Positions 39,956 through 51,280 of a stretch of DNA of 64,000 nt are shown here, one piece after another. Position 1 is the stretch's first letter. Each line of letters starts with the position of its first letter. A program made the translations under genes and the position numbers. The notes beneath the pieces are model-generated. The model ran no database searches and was not told the origin of the DNA. It worked only from the letters and a program-made list of their open reading frames with translations. Origin of the DNA: Brenneria izadpanahii (GTDB lineage Bacteria; Pseudomonadota; Gammaproteobacteria; Enterobacterales; Enterobacteriaceae); the NCBI RefSeq assembly GCF_017569925.1, contig NZ_CP050854.1, positions 682,001 to 746,000 of the forward strand, given 5' to 3'.

Positions 39956-41290
39956 ATGCGACGCGATCACCAACCTCATAGTCGATTGAACCGACAGGAT
40001 TACAAAACACTTTCTCTGGCCGCGCTGGGCGGCGCGCTGGAGTTCTATGATTTCATCATTTTCGTCTTTTTCGCGGCGGTTATCGGCGATCTCTTTTTCC
40101 CTGCGGATATTCCTGAATGGGTTCGCCAGGTTCAGACCTTTGGCATTTTCGCCGCCGGCTATCTGGCTCGTCCGCTGGGGGGCATCGTCATGGCCCACTT
40201 CGGCGATCTGGTCGGCCGTAAAAAAATGTTTAGCCTGAGCATTTTGCTGATGGCTCTGCCAACGTTGGCGATGGGCATGCTGCCTACTTACCAATCTATC
40301 GGCATCGCTGCTCCGTTATTGCTGTTGCTGATGCGCGTGCTGCAAGGCGCGGCGATTGGCGGCGAGGTGCCTGGCGCATGGGTGTTTGTGGCGGAACATG
40401 TTCCCCGTTCCCGCATCGGTTTTGCCTGCGGTATCTTGACCGCCGGCCTGACGGTGGGGATCTTGCTGGGATCGATGATTGCGACATTGCTGAACACCCT
40501 CTTTACCCCAGAGCAGTTGGCGGGCGGCGGCTGGCGTTTGCCGTTCTTCATCGGTGGGATCTTCGGTCTGGTGGCGATGTATCTGCGCCGCTGGCTACAG
40601 GAAACGCCCATCTTCATTGAAATGCAGGCCCATAAAAAACTGGCCTCGGAATTGCCGCTGAAATCCGTGGTCGTCAACCATAAGAGGGCGGTGGTGGTTT
40701 CCATGCTGCTGACCTGGATGTTGTCGGCCTGCATCGTGGTTGTAATCCTTATGGCGCCCACTTATTTACAAAAAGTACATGGCATCCCCGCCGCACTGGC
40801 GTTGCAGGCCAACTGCCTGGCTACGATCGCGTTGATGTTCGGCTGCGTCGCCGCCGGCCTGCTGATCGATCGTTTCGGCACCAGCAAGATTTTTATTTTC
40901 GGCAGCCTGCTACTGGCCGCGTGCAGTTGGTTTTTCTACAGTGTGGCGGCAAGCGACACGGAACTGCTGTTCGTCGGCTATGCGATTACCGGATTCAGCG
41001 TCGGGGTCGTCGGGGCCGTGCCTTACGTGATGGTGAGAGCTTTCCCGGCCGAAGTGCGTTTTTCCGGGATCTCCTTTTCCTATAATGTGGCTTACGCCAT
41101 TTTCGGCGGGCTGACGCCGATTTTCGTCACCTTGATAATGAAGGTGACTCCGCTGGCGCCGGCCTGGTATGTGTTAACGTTGGCTGGCGTCGGGGTATTG
41201 CTGGGAATTTATTTGCACCGAGACTTGAATAGCGAGGAGACGCCGCAAATTATCGGCGAGGAGCGTTCTCGTTCAACCGTGGGCATTTAA
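39956..41290 (+). CDS. MFS transporter (metabolite:H+ symporter type)
   Basis: The 444-residue protein has about twelve hydrophobic segments and the MFS signature GDLVGRKKMFSLSILLMALP (20 residues) after the second segment. ALGGALEFYDFIIFVFFA near the start is typical of the ProP/KgtP/ShiA metabolite:H+ symporter family. RVLQGAAIGGEVPGAWVFVAE is the fourth-fifth segment pattern (RVLQGAAIGGEVPGAW quoted). It should take up an organic anion or zwitterion across the inner membrane; the substrate is not known. It is an extra gene between mog and satP compared with E. coli. Confidence 0.85.
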   Translation: MRRDHQPHSRLNRQDYKTLSLAALGGALEFYDFIIFVFFAAVIGDLFFPADIPEWVRQVQTFGIFAAGYLARPLGGIVMAHFGDLVGRKKMFSLSILLMALPTLAMGMLPTYQSIGIAAPLLLLLMRVLQGAAIGGEVPGAWVFVAEHVPRSRIGFACGILTAGLTVGILLGSMIATLLNTLFTPEQLAGGGWRLPFFIGGIFGLVAMYLRRWLQETPIFIEMQAHKKLASELPLKSVVVNHKRAVVVSMLLTWMLSACIVVVILMAPTYLQKVHGIPAALALQANCLATIALMFGCVAAGLLIDRFGTSKIFIFGSLLLAACSWFFYSVAASDTELLFVGYAITGFSVGVVGAVPYVMVRAFPAEVRFSGISFSYNVAYAIFGGLTPIFVTLIMKVTPLAPAWYVLTLAGVGVLLGIYLHRDLNSEETPQIIGEERSRSTVGI

Positions 41291-41352
41291 TGCATTTTCG
41301 GTTGCCGTCGATAAAACAGGCTCCGCCGGATTAGCGGGGCCTGTTTTCATAT

Positions 41353-41925
41353 TCAGCTTACGCGGCGTTCGCCGATGGGCAGAACCTTGCGGCCTGATTG
41401 TTCGTTCAAGACTTCCGCCATCGCCAGATAAATTGCGCTTGCTCCGCAGATAATGCCTTCGAAGCCGGCAAAGGTCAGCAGCGTATGGTTGCCGGTAAAA
41501 TTACCGACGGCCAGTAAAGCGAACAGTACGGTCAAACTGGCGAATACAAACTGTAATGCAAAGTTGGCCCGCAATGTTCCAAAGAACATAAACAGCGTAA
41601 AGATCCCCCACAGGCCGAGGAATACGCCCAGGAAACGGGCATCGCTGGCTTCCGCCAGACCCATTTTAGGCAGCATGATAATGCCGACTAAGGTTAACCA
41701 GAAAGCGCCGTAGGAGGTGAACGCGGTTACGCCGAAGGTATTTCCTTTCTTATATTCCAGTAAACCGGCCAGGATCTGGGCAATGCCTCCGTAAAAGATG
41801 CCCATGCTGAGAATAATGGAAGAGAGCGGGAAAAAGCCTGCGTTGTGCAGGTTTAATAAAATCGTCGTCATCCCGAAGCCCATCAGTCCCAACGGACCGG
41901 GATTCGCCAACTTGTTCGTGTGCAT
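41353..41925 (-). CDS. satP: Acetate/succinate transporter SatP (YaaH)
   Basis: The 190-residue product (E. coli 188) begins [20 protein letters not shown], with the family motif NPxPLGL. Six hydrophobic segments follow. SatP belongs to the GPR1/FUN34/YaaH family and carries acetate and succinate with protons across the inner membrane. The chosen ATG at 41925 matches homologues and has GAGG upstream; the frame extends further to 42006 but that part is not conserved. It is convergent with the MFS gene. Confidence 0.93.
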   Translation of the reverse strand: MHTNKLANPGPLGLMGFGMTTILLNLHNAGFFPLSSIILSMGIFYGGIAQILAGLLEYKKGNTFGVTAFTSYGAFWLTLVGIIMLPKMGLAEASDARFLGVFLGLWGIFTLFMFFGTLRANFALQFVFASLTVLFALLAVGNFTGNHTLLTFAGFEGIICGASAIYLAMAEVLNEQSGRKVLPIGERRVS

Positions 41926-42170
41926 AAATCCTCTGCAATAACAGATTATTAATGTTTCCTTCCGCACTTGACGTTGGCGCAGTGATGGCGGCGACTTCAA
42001 GCACATTGAGGAAGGTGTTTGGTTAAGGTGCTATTGTCGCCATCACGCCGGGAATATCCCTTTTTGCGGCGAGCGCGGCATCATATCGGGCGTTTTGCAG
42101 GGATACAACAGAGCAAATCAACAATAGTTTGATCGAACAAGGGATAAAGCCCATTTTTTTTCATTGCCCC

Positions 42171-42199
42171 CCTTGATGATGAAATTGTTGACCCCATCT
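42171..42199 (+). promoter_or_regulatory. dnaK sigma-32 promoter P1
   Basis: CCTTGATG (from 42171) and CCCCATCT (42192-42199) are separated by 13 bases, in accord with the heat-shock sigma factor consensus (CTTGAA, then CCCCAT). The segment resembles E. coli dnaK P1. Confidence 0.8.
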
Positions 42200-42307
42200 T
42201 ATTTTCAACCAAAACAGTTTGACCGAATTAAAAAGGGTTATGTTGGCCGTTGACCTTGCTTAGCGCCGTTAAATTATGGGGCTAAATGAGAGGAAAACGA
42301 TGTTGCG

Positions 42308-42336
42308 CAGTTGAAAAGCAGCATTCCGCCCACATA
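42308..42336 (+). promoter_or_regulatory. dnaK sigma-32 promoter P2
   Basis: GCAGTTGAAAA (around 42308-42317) and CCCACATAG (about 42329-42337) are arranged as in E. coli dnaK P2, where GCAGTTGAAA is identical. The -10 differs from CCCCAT at one or two bases. Confidence 0.65.
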
Positions 42337-42385
42337 GTAGGTTGAACTACCACACCGAATATGACTTTTTAGTGGAGATGTTTAG

Positions 42386-44305
42386 ATGGGTAAGATTATT
42401 GGTATCGACCTTGGTACAACCAACTCTTGTGTAGCGATCATGGACGGTACGCAGGTTAAGGTACTGGAAAACAGCGAAGGCGATCGTACGACTCCTTCAA
42501 TTATTGCTTACACGCAAGACGGTGAAACTCTGGTTGGCCAGCCGGCTAAACGTCAGGCGGTGACTAACCCGCAGAATACGTTGTTTGCAATTAAACGTCT
42601 GATTGGCCGTCGTTTTAAAGATGAAGAAGTACAGCGTGATACCAATATCATGCCGTACAAAATCATTGAAGCCGACAATGGCGATGCCTGGTTGGAAGTA
42701 AAAGGCCAGAAAATGGCTCCGCCGCAAATTTCAGCTGAAGTGCTGAAGAAAATGAAGAAAACGGCTGAAGATTATCTGGGCGAGCCGGTCACCGAAGCGG
42801 TTATTACCGTACCGGCTTACTTCAACGATGCGCAGCGTCAGGCGACAAAAGACGCCGGCCGTATCGCTGGTCTGGAAGTGAAACGTATTATCAACGAACC
42901 GACCGCCGCCGCACTGGCGTATGGTCTGGATAAAGAAGTCGGTAATCGCACCATCGCGGTATATGACCTGGGCGGTGGTACATTCGATATCTCTATTATC
43001 GAAATTGATGAAGTTGATGGCGAAAAAACCTTTGAAGTTCTGGCGACCAACGGTGATACCCACCTGGGCGGCGAAGACTTCGACAGCCGTTTGATCAACT
43101 ACCTGGTTGATGAATTCAAGAAAGAACAGGGCTTCGATCTGCGTAACGATCCTCTGGCGATGCAGCGTCTGAAAGAAGCGGCGGAAAAAGCCAAAATCGA
43201 GCTTTCTTCCGCTCAGCAGACCGACGTTAATCTGCCGTACATCACCGCGGATGCGAGCGGTCCGAAACACCTGAACATCAAAGTGACTCGCGCCAAACTG
43301 GAGTCTCTGGTTGAAGATCTGGTGAATCGTTCTCTGGAACCGCTGAAAGTCGCTCTGAAAGATGCCGGTCTGTCTGTTTCTGAAGTTAAGGACGTGATCC
43401 TGGTCGGTGGTCAGACCCGTATGCCGCTGGTGCAGAAAAAAGTGGCCGACTTCTTCGGTAAAGAACCTCGTAAAGACGTTAACCCGGATGAAGCGGTTGC
43501 TATCGGCGCTGCGGTACAGGGCGGCGTGTTGTCCGGCGATGTGAAAGACGTTCTGCTGCTGGACGTTACCCCGCTGTCTCTGGGTATCGAAACCATGGGC
43601 GGCGTGATGACGGCGCTGATTGCCAAGAACACCACCATCCCGACCAAACACAGCCAGGTGTTCTCTACGGCGGAAGACAATCAGTCTGCGGTGACGATTC
43701 ACGTTCTGCAGGGTGAACGTAAACGCGCCAGCGATAACAAGTCCCTGGGGCAGTTCAACCTGGATGGTATTCAGCCGGCGCCGCGCGGTATGCCTCAGAT
43801 CGAAGTTACCTTCGATATCGATGCTGATGGTATCCTGCACGTTTCCGCTAAAGATAAAAACAGCGGCCGCGAGCAGAAAATCACGATTAAAGCCTCTTCT
43901 GGTCTGAATGAAGAAGAAATCCAGAAAATGGTTCGTGAGGCAGAAGCGAATGCGGAATCCGACCGTAAGTTTGAAGAGCTGGTTCAGACGCGCAACCAGG
44001 GCGATCACCTGTTGCACAGTACGCGTAAACAGCTGGAAGAAATCGGTGATAATCTGGCCGCCGACGACAAGACAGCGATCGACGACGCTCTGAAAGCATT
44101 GGAAAGCGCGCTGAAAGGCGAAGACAAGGCGGATATCGAAGCGAAAATTCAGGCGCTGGTTCAGGCTTCGGGTAAATTGCTGGAAGCGTCTCAGCAGCAG
44201 GCTCAGGCCGGCGCTGAAAGTGCAAGCGCCGCCGGTGATGCTTCTGCTCGTAAAGACGACGATGTAGTTGATGCCGAGTTTGAAGAAGTAAAAGATAAAA
44301 AGTAA
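42386..44305 (+). CDS. dnaK: Chaperone protein DnaK (Hsp70)
   Basis: The 639-residue protein (E. coli 638) starts [19 protein letters not shown], the Hsp70 phosphate-binding signature. [16 protein letters not shown] is near 194 and [14 protein letters not shown] near 340. The substrate-binding domain and lid follow, ending in EEVKDKK after VVDAEF. It binds exposed hydrophobic segments in an ATP-dependent cycle with DnaJ and GrpE, and damps the heat-shock response through sigma-32. Codon use is of a highly expressed gene. Two heat-shock promoters lie upstream. Confidence 0.97.
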   Translation: MGKIIGIDLGTTNSCVAIMDGTQVKVLENSEGDRTTPSIIAYTQDGETLVGQPAKRQAVTNPQNTLFAIKRLIGRRFKDEEVQRDTNIMPYKIIEADNGDAWLEVKGQKMAPPQISAEVLKKMKKTAEDYLGEPVTEAVITVPAYFNDAQRQATKDAGRIAGLEVKRIINEPTAAALAYGLDKEVGNRTIAVYDLGGGTFDISIIEIDEVDGEKTFEVLATNGDTHLGGEDFDSRLINYLVDEFKKEQGFDLRNDPLAMQRLKEAAEKAKIELSSAQQTDVNLPYITADASGPKHLNIKVTRAKLESLVEDLVNRSLEPLKVALKDAGLSVSEVKDVILVGGQTRMPLVQKKVADFFGKEPRKDVNPDEAVAIGAAVQGGVLSGDVKDVLLLDVTPLSLGIETMGGVMTALIAKNTTIPTKHSQVFSTAEDNQSAVTIHVLQGERKRASDNKSLGQFNLDGIQPAPRGMPQIEVTFDIDADGILHVSAKDKNSGREQKITIKASSGLNEEEIQKMVREAEANAESDRKFEELVQTRNQGDHLLHSTRKQLEEIGDNLAADDKTAIDDALKALESALKGEDKADIEAKIQALVQASGKLLEASQQQAQAGAESASAAGDASARKDDDVVDAEFEEVKDKK

Positions 44306-44357
44306 TCGCCCTTAAGCGGGCGCAGTAACGGTGACTAGGGACTGTTGCTGGCAACCA

Positions 44358-44389
44358 GCACGGGCGTTGAGGAAACTCTACGCCCGTGC
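44358..44389 (+). other. dnaK-dnaJ intercistronic hairpin with GNRA-type loop
   Basis: GCACGGGCGT (44358-44367) pairs perfectly with ACGCCCGTGC (44380-44389). Inside, GAG/CTC closes a GAAA tetraloop after one T-T mismatch. There is no T tract. It may control relative DnaK and DnaJ levels through mRNA stability or partial termination. Confidence 0.6.
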
Positions 44390-44416
44390 ACGCATGTTGA
44401 GGGCAGGAAAAAAAGA

Positions 44417-45544
44417 ATGGCGAAGCAAGACTATTACGAGATTTTAGGCGTTGCTAAAGATGCCGATGAGCGTGAAATCAAGAAGGCCTATAAGCGTCTG
44501 GCGATGAAGTATCACCCGGATCGTAATCCTGGCGATAGCACTGCCGAGACGCGGTTTAAAGAGATTAAAGAAGCCTACGAGATCCTCACCGACTCCCAGA
44601 AACGCGCCGCCTACGATCAGTACGGCCATGCTGCATTTGAACAAGGTGGTATGGGCGGCGGCGGTTTTGGCGGCGGTGCCGATTTCGGTGATATTTTTGG
44701 CGACGTTTTCGGTGATATTTTTGGCGGCGGCCGCCGTCAGCGCGCGAGCCGGGGCTCCGATTTACGCTATAACATGGAATTGACGCTGGAAGAAGCAGTC
44801 CGCGGCGTCACCAAAGAGATCCGTATCCCTACGTTGGAAGAGTGCGACGCATGTCATGGCAGCGGGGCTAAGCCTGGTAGTTCTCCCGTTACCTGTCCCA
44901 CCTGTCATGGCAATGGTCAGGTGCAAATGCGTCAGGGCTTTTTTACTGTTCAACAGACTTGTCCGCACTGTCATGGCCGCGGCAAGATCATCAAGGATCC
45001 GTGCACGAAGTGTCACGGTCATGGGCGTGTAGAAAAGAGCAAAACGCTGTCGGTGAAAATCCCGGCCGGTGTGGATACGGGCGATCGCATTCGTTTGTCC
45101 GGCGAAGGGGAAGCGGGGGAGCATGGCGCGCCAGCGGGCGATTTATACGTCCAGGTTCAGGTAAAAGCGCATCCTATCTTCCAGCGCGAAGAAAACAACC
45201 TGTACTGTGAAGTGCCGATTAACTTCGCCATGGCCGCTCTGGGCGGAGAAATCGAAGTGCCGACGCTGGATGGCCGTGTGAAGCTGAAGGTGCCGGCGGA
45301 AACGCAAACCGGCAAACTGTTCCGCATGCGCGGCAAGGGCGTGAAATCAGTACGCGGCGGCGCGCAGGGCGATCTGCTATGCCGGGTGGTGGTGGAAACC
45401 CCTGTCAGCCTGAACGAGCGGCAAAGGCAACTGTTGCAAGAGCTGGCGGAAAGTTTTGGCGGCCCGTCGGGCGAAAGAAACAGTCCGCGCTCTAAAAGTT
45501 TCTTTGACGGCGTGAAGAAATTCTTTGACGATCTGACTCGCTAA
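44417..45544 (+). CDS. dnaJ: Chaperone protein DnaJ (Hsp40)
   Basis: With the ATG at 44417 ([20 protein letters not shown]) the product has 375 residues (E. coli 376). The J domain carries HPD at 33-35, followed by the Gly/Phe-rich segment [16 protein letters not shown] and the four zinc-binding repeats [24 protein letters not shown] and CTKCHGHG. It delivers substrates to DnaK and stimulates its ATPase. GGCAGGA precedes the start. nhaA and nhaR, which follow dnaJ in E. coli, are absent. Confidence 0.97.
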   Translation: MAKQDYYEILGVAKDADEREIKKAYKRLAMKYHPDRNPGDSTAETRFKEIKEAYEILTDSQKRAAYDQYGHAAFEQGGMGGGGFGGGADFGDIFGDVFGDIFGGGRRQRASRGSDLRYNMELTLEEAVRGVTKEIRIPTLEECDACHGSGAKPGSSPVTCPTCHGNGQVQMRQGFFTVQQTCPHCHGRGKIIKDPCTKCHGHGRVEKSKTLSVKIPAGVDTGDRIRLSGEGEAGEHGAPAGDLYVQVQVKAHPIFQREENNLYCEVPINFAMAALGGEIEVPTLDGRVKLKVPAETQTGKLFRMRGKGVKSVRGGAQGDLLCRVVVETPVSLNERQRQLLQELAESFGGPSGERNSPRSKSFFDGVKKFFDDLTR

Positions 45545-45571
45545 CGTTGCCGCGCCTGCGCTGCAGACAAA

Positions 45572-45602
45572 AACCGGCTGAAAAATCATCAGCCGGTTTT
45601 TT
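45572..45602 (+). terminator. Terminator after dnaJ
   Basis: AACCGGCTGA (45572-45581) pairs perfectly with TCAGCCGGTT (45589-45598), followed by a run of T to 45602. It lies 28 bases after the dnaJ stop. Confidence 0.9.
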
Positions 45603-45782
45603 GCGTTTGCCGGCAAGTCATAATTAAAAATGCGTCGTTCCCGCCTGCGCGAGGCGGCGTTTCTTGTGCTCCGAGCCGTCGGCGCAAAGATGACGGTGGG
45701 CGATGGTATTAGCGGGGGAGTGAGGATGCGGTCGTAAGGCGCTTCTTCGCGGGATAAAACGCTGGTGGTTTTAGATGCAAAA

Positions 45783-45808
45783 AAACCGGCCTGAGCCGGT
45801 TTTTTTAA
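45783..45808 (-). terminator. Terminator of rpsT (bidirectional in form)
   Basis: AAACCGGC (45783-45790) pairs with GCCGGTTT (45795-45802). A and T tracts lie on the two sides, so it can act in both directions, and it closes the rpsT transcript on the minus strand. Confidence 0.85.
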
Positions 45809-45829
45809 CAGCAATATGCGAAAACGCAA

Positions 45830-46093
45830 TTATTGCATAGCGTTGATGCGCGCAACCAGATTGGATTTATGACGTGCAGCTTTGTTCTTGTGGATCAGGC
45901 CTTTGCTTGCCTGGCGATCCACGATCGGTTGCATATCGTTAAACGCATTCTGTGCCGCTTCTTTATCGCCAGTAGCGATCGCCGCGTATACTTTCTTGAT
46001 GAAAGTACGCATCATGGAGCGACGGCTTGCGTTATGCTTGCGGCGCTTCTCAGACTGTACGGCGCGTTTCTTAGCTGATTTGATATTAGCCAA
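45830..46093 (-). CDS. rpsT: 30S ribosomal protein S20
   Basis: The 87-residue basic protein equals E. coli S20 in length and starts [20 protein letters not shown]. It binds 16S rRNA early in 30S assembly. [20 protein letters not shown] and the end [10 protein letters not shown] are characteristic. A ribosome site TTGGGAG precedes the ATG. It is divergent from ribF, as in E. coli. Confidence 0.97.
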   Translation of the reverse strand: MANIKSAKKRAVQSEKRRKHNASRRSMMRTFIKKVYAAIATGDKEAAQNAFNDMQPIVDRQASKGLIHKNKAARHKSNLVARINAMQ

Positions 46094-46510
46094 GGTCCAA
46101 CTCCCAAATATATTCTATCGAGGACAATTCAAAGGCCGAGGAATATGCCCTTTTAGCCTTCGTTTGTCAATGGATTTGTGCAAATAAGCGTCGTTTGTAC
46201 GTCAACGCTTGTTTCGTTGTGATGGCGCAGGATTTTAACAGCTTCAGACCGTGGAATACAGCTTTTCACGTCATAAATTTACCCGGATGTCATTAATCAT
46301 CGGTAAAACCGTCAATCACGGATAAAACCCCGGCGGAACGCCTGACTTCCTAGCCGGAATAGACCCGGCCATCGGCATCCGGACAACAAAATTAGCAACG
46401 GTATCCGCAATGCTGTCAGTAAAAGGCGCGAATCGCGGGTTAACCTTACTCGCTGTACAAGGTATAATCCGCCGATTTCCATTATTTAACCCATTTGTTT
46501 TGAGCCAGCT
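46094..46510. promoter_or_regulatory. Divergent rpsT/ribF intergenic region
   Basis: This 417-bp gap holds the promoters for rpsT and for the ribF cluster. I see no small gene; TATAATCC near 46464 may be the -10 of a ribF promoter. Confidence 0.4.
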
Positions 46511-47452
46511 ATGCAGCTAATTCGCGGTATACACAATCTTCGGGCGCGCCACTATGGCTGTGTGCTCACTATTGGTAATTTTGACGGCGTGCACCGCGGA
46601 CATCAGATGCTGCTGGAACGTCTGAAACAGGAGGGGCGCTTGCGGGGCCTCCCGGTGATGGTGATGATATTCGAGCCTCAGCCTCAGGAGCTGTTTTCCG
46701 CTGAGAAAGCGCCTGCGCGGTTGACGAGTCTGCGCGATAAAGTGAATTATTTGAAGAAAGCAGGCGTGGACTATTTGCTGTGCGTCAAGTTTGACCCTCG
46801 CTTTGCCGCTAATCATGCGCAAACCTTTATTTCTACTTTACTGGTGGAAAAGCTGGGCGTCAGGTTTCTGGTGGTGGGGGATGACTTCCGTTTCGGGGCT
46901 GGCCGGCAGGGCGATTTCCTGTTATTACAGAAGGCTGGCGCGGACGCGGGGTTTGAGGTTATCAGCACGGCTTCATTCTGTAATGATGGTAAGCGAGTGA
47001 GCAGCACCGCCGTACGGGAAGCGCTCATGAACGATGATTTAACGCTGGCGGAAAACCTGTTGGGGCATCCTTATAGTATTTCCGGGCGAGTGGTTCATGG
47101 CAATGCGCTGGGGCGGACAATAGGCTTCCCTACCGCCAATCTGCCGTTAAAGCGTCAGGTATCGCCGGTTAACGGCGTTTATGCCGTCAGCGTGTACGGC
47201 CTTGGCGATAAACCGATACCGGGCGTCGCCAATATTGGTTCGCGTCCGACGGTTACCGGAGACAAGCGCCAGCAGCTTGAGGTGCATCTGCTGGATACGA
47301 CGATGGATTTGTACGGTCGTCATATAGAAGTGGTGCTGCGCAAAAAGATACGTAATGAACAGCGGTTTGCTTCGCTTGAGGCGTTAAAGCGGCAAATCGC
47401 GGACGATGTGGTGACGGCCCGGATATTTTTTGGGTTAAAGACACCGGTTTAA
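46511..47452 (+). CDS. ribF: Bifunctional riboflavin kinase / FAD synthetase
   Basis: The 313-residue protein equals E. coli RibF in length. The N-terminal half is the FMN adenylyltransferase with [20 protein letters not shown] (20 residues) near 21-40. The C-terminal half is the riboflavin kinase with [20 protein letters not shown] near 193. It makes FMN and then FAD from riboflavin. It heads a tight cluster with ileS, lspA, fkpB and ispH, ileS starting 32 bases on. Confidence 0.96.
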   Translation: MQLIRGIHNLRARHYGCVLTIGNFDGVHRGHQMLLERLKQEGRLRGLPVMVMIFEPQPQELFSAEKAPARLTSLRDKVNYLKKAGVDYLLCVKFDPRFAANHAQTFISTLLVEKLGVRFLVVGDDFRFGAGRQGDFLLLQKAGADAGFEVISTASFCNDGKRVSSTAVREALMNDDLTLAENLLGHPYSISGRVVHGNALGRTIGFPTANLPLKRQVSPVNGVYAVSVYGLGDKPIPGVANIGSRPTVTGDKRQQLEVHLLDTTMDLYGRHIEVVLRKKIRNEQRFASLEALKRQIADDVVTARIFFGLKTPV

Positions 47453-47484
47453 TTTTTCTAGCCGAAGACGAAATCGAGAATCTA

Positions 47485-50298
47485 ATGAGTGACTATAAGA
47501 CTACCCTGAACTTGCCGGAAACAGGGTTCCCGATGCGTGGCGATTTGGCCAAGCGTGAACCTGGCATGCTGAAACGTTGGTATGAACAGGATCTATACGG
47601 GATTATTCGCAATGCTAAAAAGGGCAAAAAAACCTTTATTCTGCACGATGGCCCTCCCTATGCGAATGGCAGCATTCATATTGGTCACTCGGTTAATAAA
47701 ATTCTTAAAGACATTATCGTTAAGTCTAAAACGCTGTCTGGCTATGACTCGCCGTATGTGCCTGGCTGGGACTGCCATGGGCTGCCGATCGAACTGAAAG
47801 TCGAACAGCTTATCGGCAAGCCGGGCGAGAAGGTCAGCGCCGCGGAGTTCCGCGCCGAATGCCGTAAATATGCGGCCGAACAGGTTGCCGGCCAGAAGAA
47901 GGATTTCATCCGTCTCGGCGTATTGGGCGACTGGGAACATCCCTACCTGACGATGGACTTCACGACGGAAGCCAACATCATTCGTACGCTGGGCCGGGTC
48001 ATTGAGAACGGCCACCTGCATAAAGGCGCCAAGCCGGTGCACTGGTGCGCCGATTGCGGTTCCGCGCTGGCGGAAGCCGAAGTGGAATATTACGACAAAA
48101 CGTCGCCCGCGATTGACGTTGCGTTTAACGCCGTCGATGCCGCCGCCGTCTGTGCGAAATTCGGCGTAAGTCAGGTTGATGGTCCGCTTTCTCTGGTCAT
48201 CTGGACCACCACGCCGTGGACGCTGCCCGCCAACCGTGCGATTGCGCTGAATTCAGCGTTCGTTTATCAACTGGTTCAGATAGAAGGCCGGGCGTTGATT
48301 CTTGCCGCCGACCTGGTGGAAAGCGTGATGAAGCGCATCGGCGCCGAAAGCTGGGAAGTGCTGGGCGAATGCCAAGGCGGCGATCTTGAATTATTGCGCT
48401 TCCAGCATCCGTTCATGGGCTTTGATGTGCCGGTCGTTTTGGGCGACCACGTGACGCTGGATGCCGGTACCGGCGCGGTGCATACCGCTCCCGGACATGG
48501 CCCGGAAGACTATGTCGTCGGTCAGCAATATGGACTGGAAATCGCGAATCCGGTCGGGCCGAACGGCTGCTATCTGACCGGAACTTATCCCGAACTGGAC
48601 GGCAAGTTTGTCTTCAAGGCTAACGACATCGTCGTCGAGATCTTGCGCGAACACGGCGCTCTGCTGCATCTGGAAAAAATGTTGCACAGCTACCCGTGCT
48701 GCTGGCGGCATAAAACCCCGATCATCTTCCGGGCCACGCCGCAGTGGTTCATCAGCATGGATCAGAAAGGTCTGCGTAAACAGTCGCTGTCTGAAATCAA
48801 AAGCGTGCAGTGGATCCCGGACTGGGGCCAGGCGCGTATTGAAGCGATGGTCGCCAATCGCCCTGACTGGTGTATTTCCCGTCAGCGCACCTGGGGCGTG
48901 CCGATGTCGCTCTTCGTCCATAAAGAGACGGAAGAACTGCATCCCCGCACCAAAGAATTGATCGAAGAAGTGGCGAAACGCGTCGAGAAAGATGGCATTC
49001 AGGCGTGGTGGGATCTTGATCCGAAAGAGGTGCTGGGCGCCGATGCGGATAACTACGTTAAGGTTCCCGATACGCTGGATGTTTGGTTCGACTCCGGATC
49101 GACGCATGCCTCCGTGGTTGAAGTTCGCCCTGAATTCGGCGGCCATTCGGCGGATATGTATCTGGAAGGTTCCGATCAGCATCGCGGCTGGTTTATGTCA
49201 TCCCTGATGATTTCGACGGCGATCAAAGGAAAAGCGCCTTACCGTCAGGTACTGACGCACGGTTTCACCGTCGATGGTCAGGGACGCAAAATGTCCAAAT
49301 CGATCGGCAATACCATCAGCCCGCAGGATGTCATGAATAAACTGGGCGGCGATATTCTGCGTTTGTGGATCGGCTCAACCGACTATTCCGGTGAAATCGC
49401 GGTGTCGGATGAGATCCTGAAACGTTCGGCCGATGCCTATCGCCGTATTCGCAACACCGCGCGTTTCCTGCTGGCCAACCTGAATGGGTTTGATCCGAAG
49501 ACGGATATGGTGAAGCCGGAAGAGATGGTGGTGCTGGATCGCTGGGCGGTCGGCTGCGCGAAAGCGGCGCAGGAAGAGATCGTCGAAGCCTACGACAGCT
49601 ACGATTTCCACCGCGTGGTGCAGCGTCTGATGCAGTTCTGTTCTATCGAGATGGGTTCATTCTATCTTGATATCATCAAGGATCGTCAGTACACCGCGAA
49701 GAGCGACAGCATCGCCCGCCGTAGCTGTCAGACGGCGCTGTACCATATTTCCGAAGCGCTGGTTCGCTGGATGGCGCCTATCCTGTCATTCACCGCGGAT
49801 GAAATCTGGGGATATCTGCCTGGTGAACGCGCTCAGTATGTGTTTACCGAGGAGTGGTATGACGGTTTGTTCGGTCTGGATACGGCAGACGTCATGAATG
49901 ACGCTTTCTGGGCCGAGATCCTGAAAGTTCGCAGTGAAGTGAACAAAGTGATCGAACAAGCGCGTAACGACAAGCGTATCGGCGGATCGCTGGAAGCGTC
50001 CGTCACGCTGTATGCCGATGCCGGTCTGGCGGATAAGCTCAATCAGCTGCGTCAGGAACTGCATTTTGCCCTGCTGACTTCAAAAGCGAAGGTTGAATCG
50101 TACGAAAATGCGCCAGCCGATGCACAGAGCACTGAACTAGCTGGATTGAAAATTGCCTTAAGCAAGGCGGAAGGGCACAAGTGTCCGCGTTGCTGGCATT
50201 ACGAGTCAGATATCGGTACTGATACCGATCATCCCGACATTTGTGGTCGCTGCGCGACCAACGTCGGCGGCAAAGGCGAAGAGCGTAAATTTGTCTGA
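47485..50298 (+). CDS. ileS: Isoleucine--tRNA ligase
   Basis: The 937-residue class Ia synthetase (E. coli 938) has the HIGH motif in [14 protein letters not shown] near 62-75 and KMSKS in [10 protein letters not shown] near 600. The editing domain lies between, with [15 protein letters not shown]. The C-terminal zinc site appears as [10 protein letters not shown] and [10 protein letters not shown]. It charges tRNA-Ile and hydrolyses Val-AMP and Val-tRNA. Its TGA stop overlaps the ATG of lspA as TGATG, so translation is probably coupled. Confidence 0.97.
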   Translation: MSDYKTTLNLPETGFPMRGDLAKREPGMLKRWYEQDLYGIIRNAKKGKKTFILHDGPPYANGSIHIGHSVNKILKDIIVKSKTLSGYDSPYVPGWDCHGLPIELKVEQLIGKPGEKVSAAEFRAECRKYAAEQVAGQKKDFIRLGVLGDWEHPYLTMDFTTEANIIRTLGRVIENGHLHKGAKPVHWCADCGSALAEAEVEYYDKTSPAIDVAFNAVDAAAVCAKFGVSQVDGPLSLVIWTTTPWTLPANRAIALNSAFVYQLVQIEGRALILAADLVESVMKRIGAESWEVLGECQGGDLELLRFQHPFMGFDVPVVLGDHVTLDAGTGAVHTAPGHGPEDYVVGQQYGLEIANPVGPNGCYLTGTYPELDGKFVFKANDIVVEILREHGALLHLEKMLHSYPCCWRHKTPIIFRATPQWFISMDQKGLRKQSLSEIKSVQWIPDWGQARIEAMVANRPDWCISRQRTWGVPMSLFVHKETEELHPRTKELIEEVAKRVEKDGIQAWWDLDPKEVLGADADNYVKVPDTLDVWFDSGSTHASVVEVRPEFGGHSADMYLEGSDQHRGWFMSSLMISTAIKGKAPYRQVLTHGFTVDGQGRKMSKSIGNTISPQDVMNKLGGDILRLWIGSTDYSGEIAVSDEILKRSADAYRRIRNTARFLLANLNGFDPKTDMVKPEEMVVLDRWAVGCAKAAQEEIVEAYDSYDFHRVVQRLMQFCSIEMGSFYLDIIKDRQYTAKSDSIARRSCQTALYHISEALVRWMAPILSFTADEIWGYLPGERAQYVFTEEWYDGLFGLDTADVMNDAFWAEILKVRSEVNKVIEQARNDKRIGGSLEASVTLYADAGLADKLNQLRQELHFALLTSKAKVESYENAPADAQSTELAGLKIALSKAEGHKCPRCWHYESDIGTDTDHPDICGRCATNVGGKGEERKFV

Positions 50299-50807
50299 TG
50301 AATAAATCGATCTGTTCGAGTGGGTTGCGCTGGCTTTGGCTGGCGCTGTTGGTTCTGGTTGTCGACCTCGGCAGCAAGCAGTGGATTCTGGCCAACTTTG
50401 CGCTGGGGGACACCCAGCCGCTGATTTCGCATCTGAATCTGCACTATGCCCGCAATTATGGCGCGGCATTCAGTTTTCTGGCTGATAAAGGCGGTTGGCA
50501 ACGCTGGTTTTTTGCCGGTATCGCCATCGCCATCGTGATCGCCATGCTGGTGCTGATGTATCGCGGCAGCGCGCGCCAAAAGCTGAATAACATCGCCTAT
50601 GCGTTGATTATCGGCGGTGCGTTGGGCAATCTATTTGACCGCATGTGGCATGGCTTTGTCGTGGATTTTATCGACTTCTACGTCGGCGATTGGCACTTTG
50701 CCACGTTCAATCTGGCGGATAGCGCTATCTGTGTCGGCGCGGCGCTCGTCGTGCTGGAAGGCTTTTTCAGTAAACATGACGATTCGGTTAAGCAAAAGGG
50801 CCATTGA
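50298..50807 (+). CDS. lspA: Lipoprotein signal peptidase (signal peptidase II)
   Basis: The 169-residue protein (E. coli 164) has four hydrophobic segments. The two catalytic aspartates are in [14 protein letters not shown] and [11 protein letters not shown], with NYGAAFSFL near 56 and [11 protein letters not shown] ahead of the active site. It removes signal peptides from diacylglyceryl-modified prolipoproteins in the inner membrane; LoiP in this window is one likely client. It overlaps ileS at the start and fkpB at the end by the TGATG arrangement. Confidence 0.95.
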   Translation: MNKSICSSGLRWLWLALLVLVVDLGSKQWILANFALGDTQPLISHLNLHYARNYGAAFSFLADKGGWQRWFFAGIAIAIVIAMLVLMYRGSARQKLNNIAYALIIGGALGNLFDRMWHGFVVDFIDFYVGDWHFATFNLADSAICVGAALVVLEGFFSKHDDSVKQKGH

Positions 50808-51280
50808 TGTCTGAGACTGTACAGAGCGACAGCGCGGTGTTGGTACACTTCACTCTGACCCTGGAAGACGGTTCAGTGGCGGAATCCACCCGCGAAAACG
50901 GCAAGCCCGCGTTGTTTCGTCTTGGGGATGGCAGTTTGTCCGATGAACTGGAGCGGCATCTGCAAGGCTTGAAACGCGGTGAGAAATGTCAGTTCACGCT
51001 ACCGCCGGAATCCGCTTTCGGCTCGGTGAACCCCGATATGATCCAGTTTTTCCTGCGTCGCGATTTTGCCCAGACCGGGGTACCGGACGTGGGGACCATT
51101 ATGTTGTTCAGCGGTATCGGCGGTACTGATATGCCTGGGATTATCCGCGATGTGGCGGAAGAGTCCGTTACGGTGGACTTTAATCATCCGTTGGCCGGTC
51201 AGTCTATTACGTTCGATCTGGAAGTGTTGGACATTGATCCATCTCAGCAGGAGGTTCCTCATGCAGATCTTGCTGGCTAA
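50807..51280 (+). CDS. fkpB: FKBP-type peptidyl-prolyl cis-trans isomerase FkpB (SlpA)
   Basis: The 157-residue protein (E. coli FkpB 149) has the FKBP/SlyD pattern [20 protein letters not shown] at its N-terminus, an inserted flap domain ([17 protein letters not shown]), and the return strand [20 protein letters not shown] (20 residues). It is a cytoplasmic prolyl isomerase and chaperone of the SlyD type, without SlyD's histidine-rich tail. ATG at 50807 overlaps the lspA stop. Its 3' end overlaps the ispH start by 20 bases. Confidence 0.93.
   Translation: MSETVQSDSAVLVHFTLTLEDGSVAESTRENGKPALFRLGDGSLSDELERHLQGLKRGEKCQFTLPPESAFGSVNPDMIQFFLRRDFAQTGVPDVGTIMLFSGIGGTDMPGIIRDVAEESVTVDFNHPLAGQSITFDLEVLDIDPSQQEVPHADLAG

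Larger units (their letters stand above)
41926..42385. promoter_or_regulatory. Divergent satP/dnaK regulatory region
   Basis: A 460-bp gap with no gene. It holds the two heat-shock promoters of dnaK, listed separately, and must hold the satP promoter. The sequence just before dnaK (AGTGGAGATGTTTAG) is shared with E. coli. Confidence 0.6.

Noticed and set aside
42731..44017. Long minus-strand open frame inside dnaK
   Set aside because: It is antisense to a highly expressed gene with strong codon bias, has no ribosome site, and resembles no known protein.
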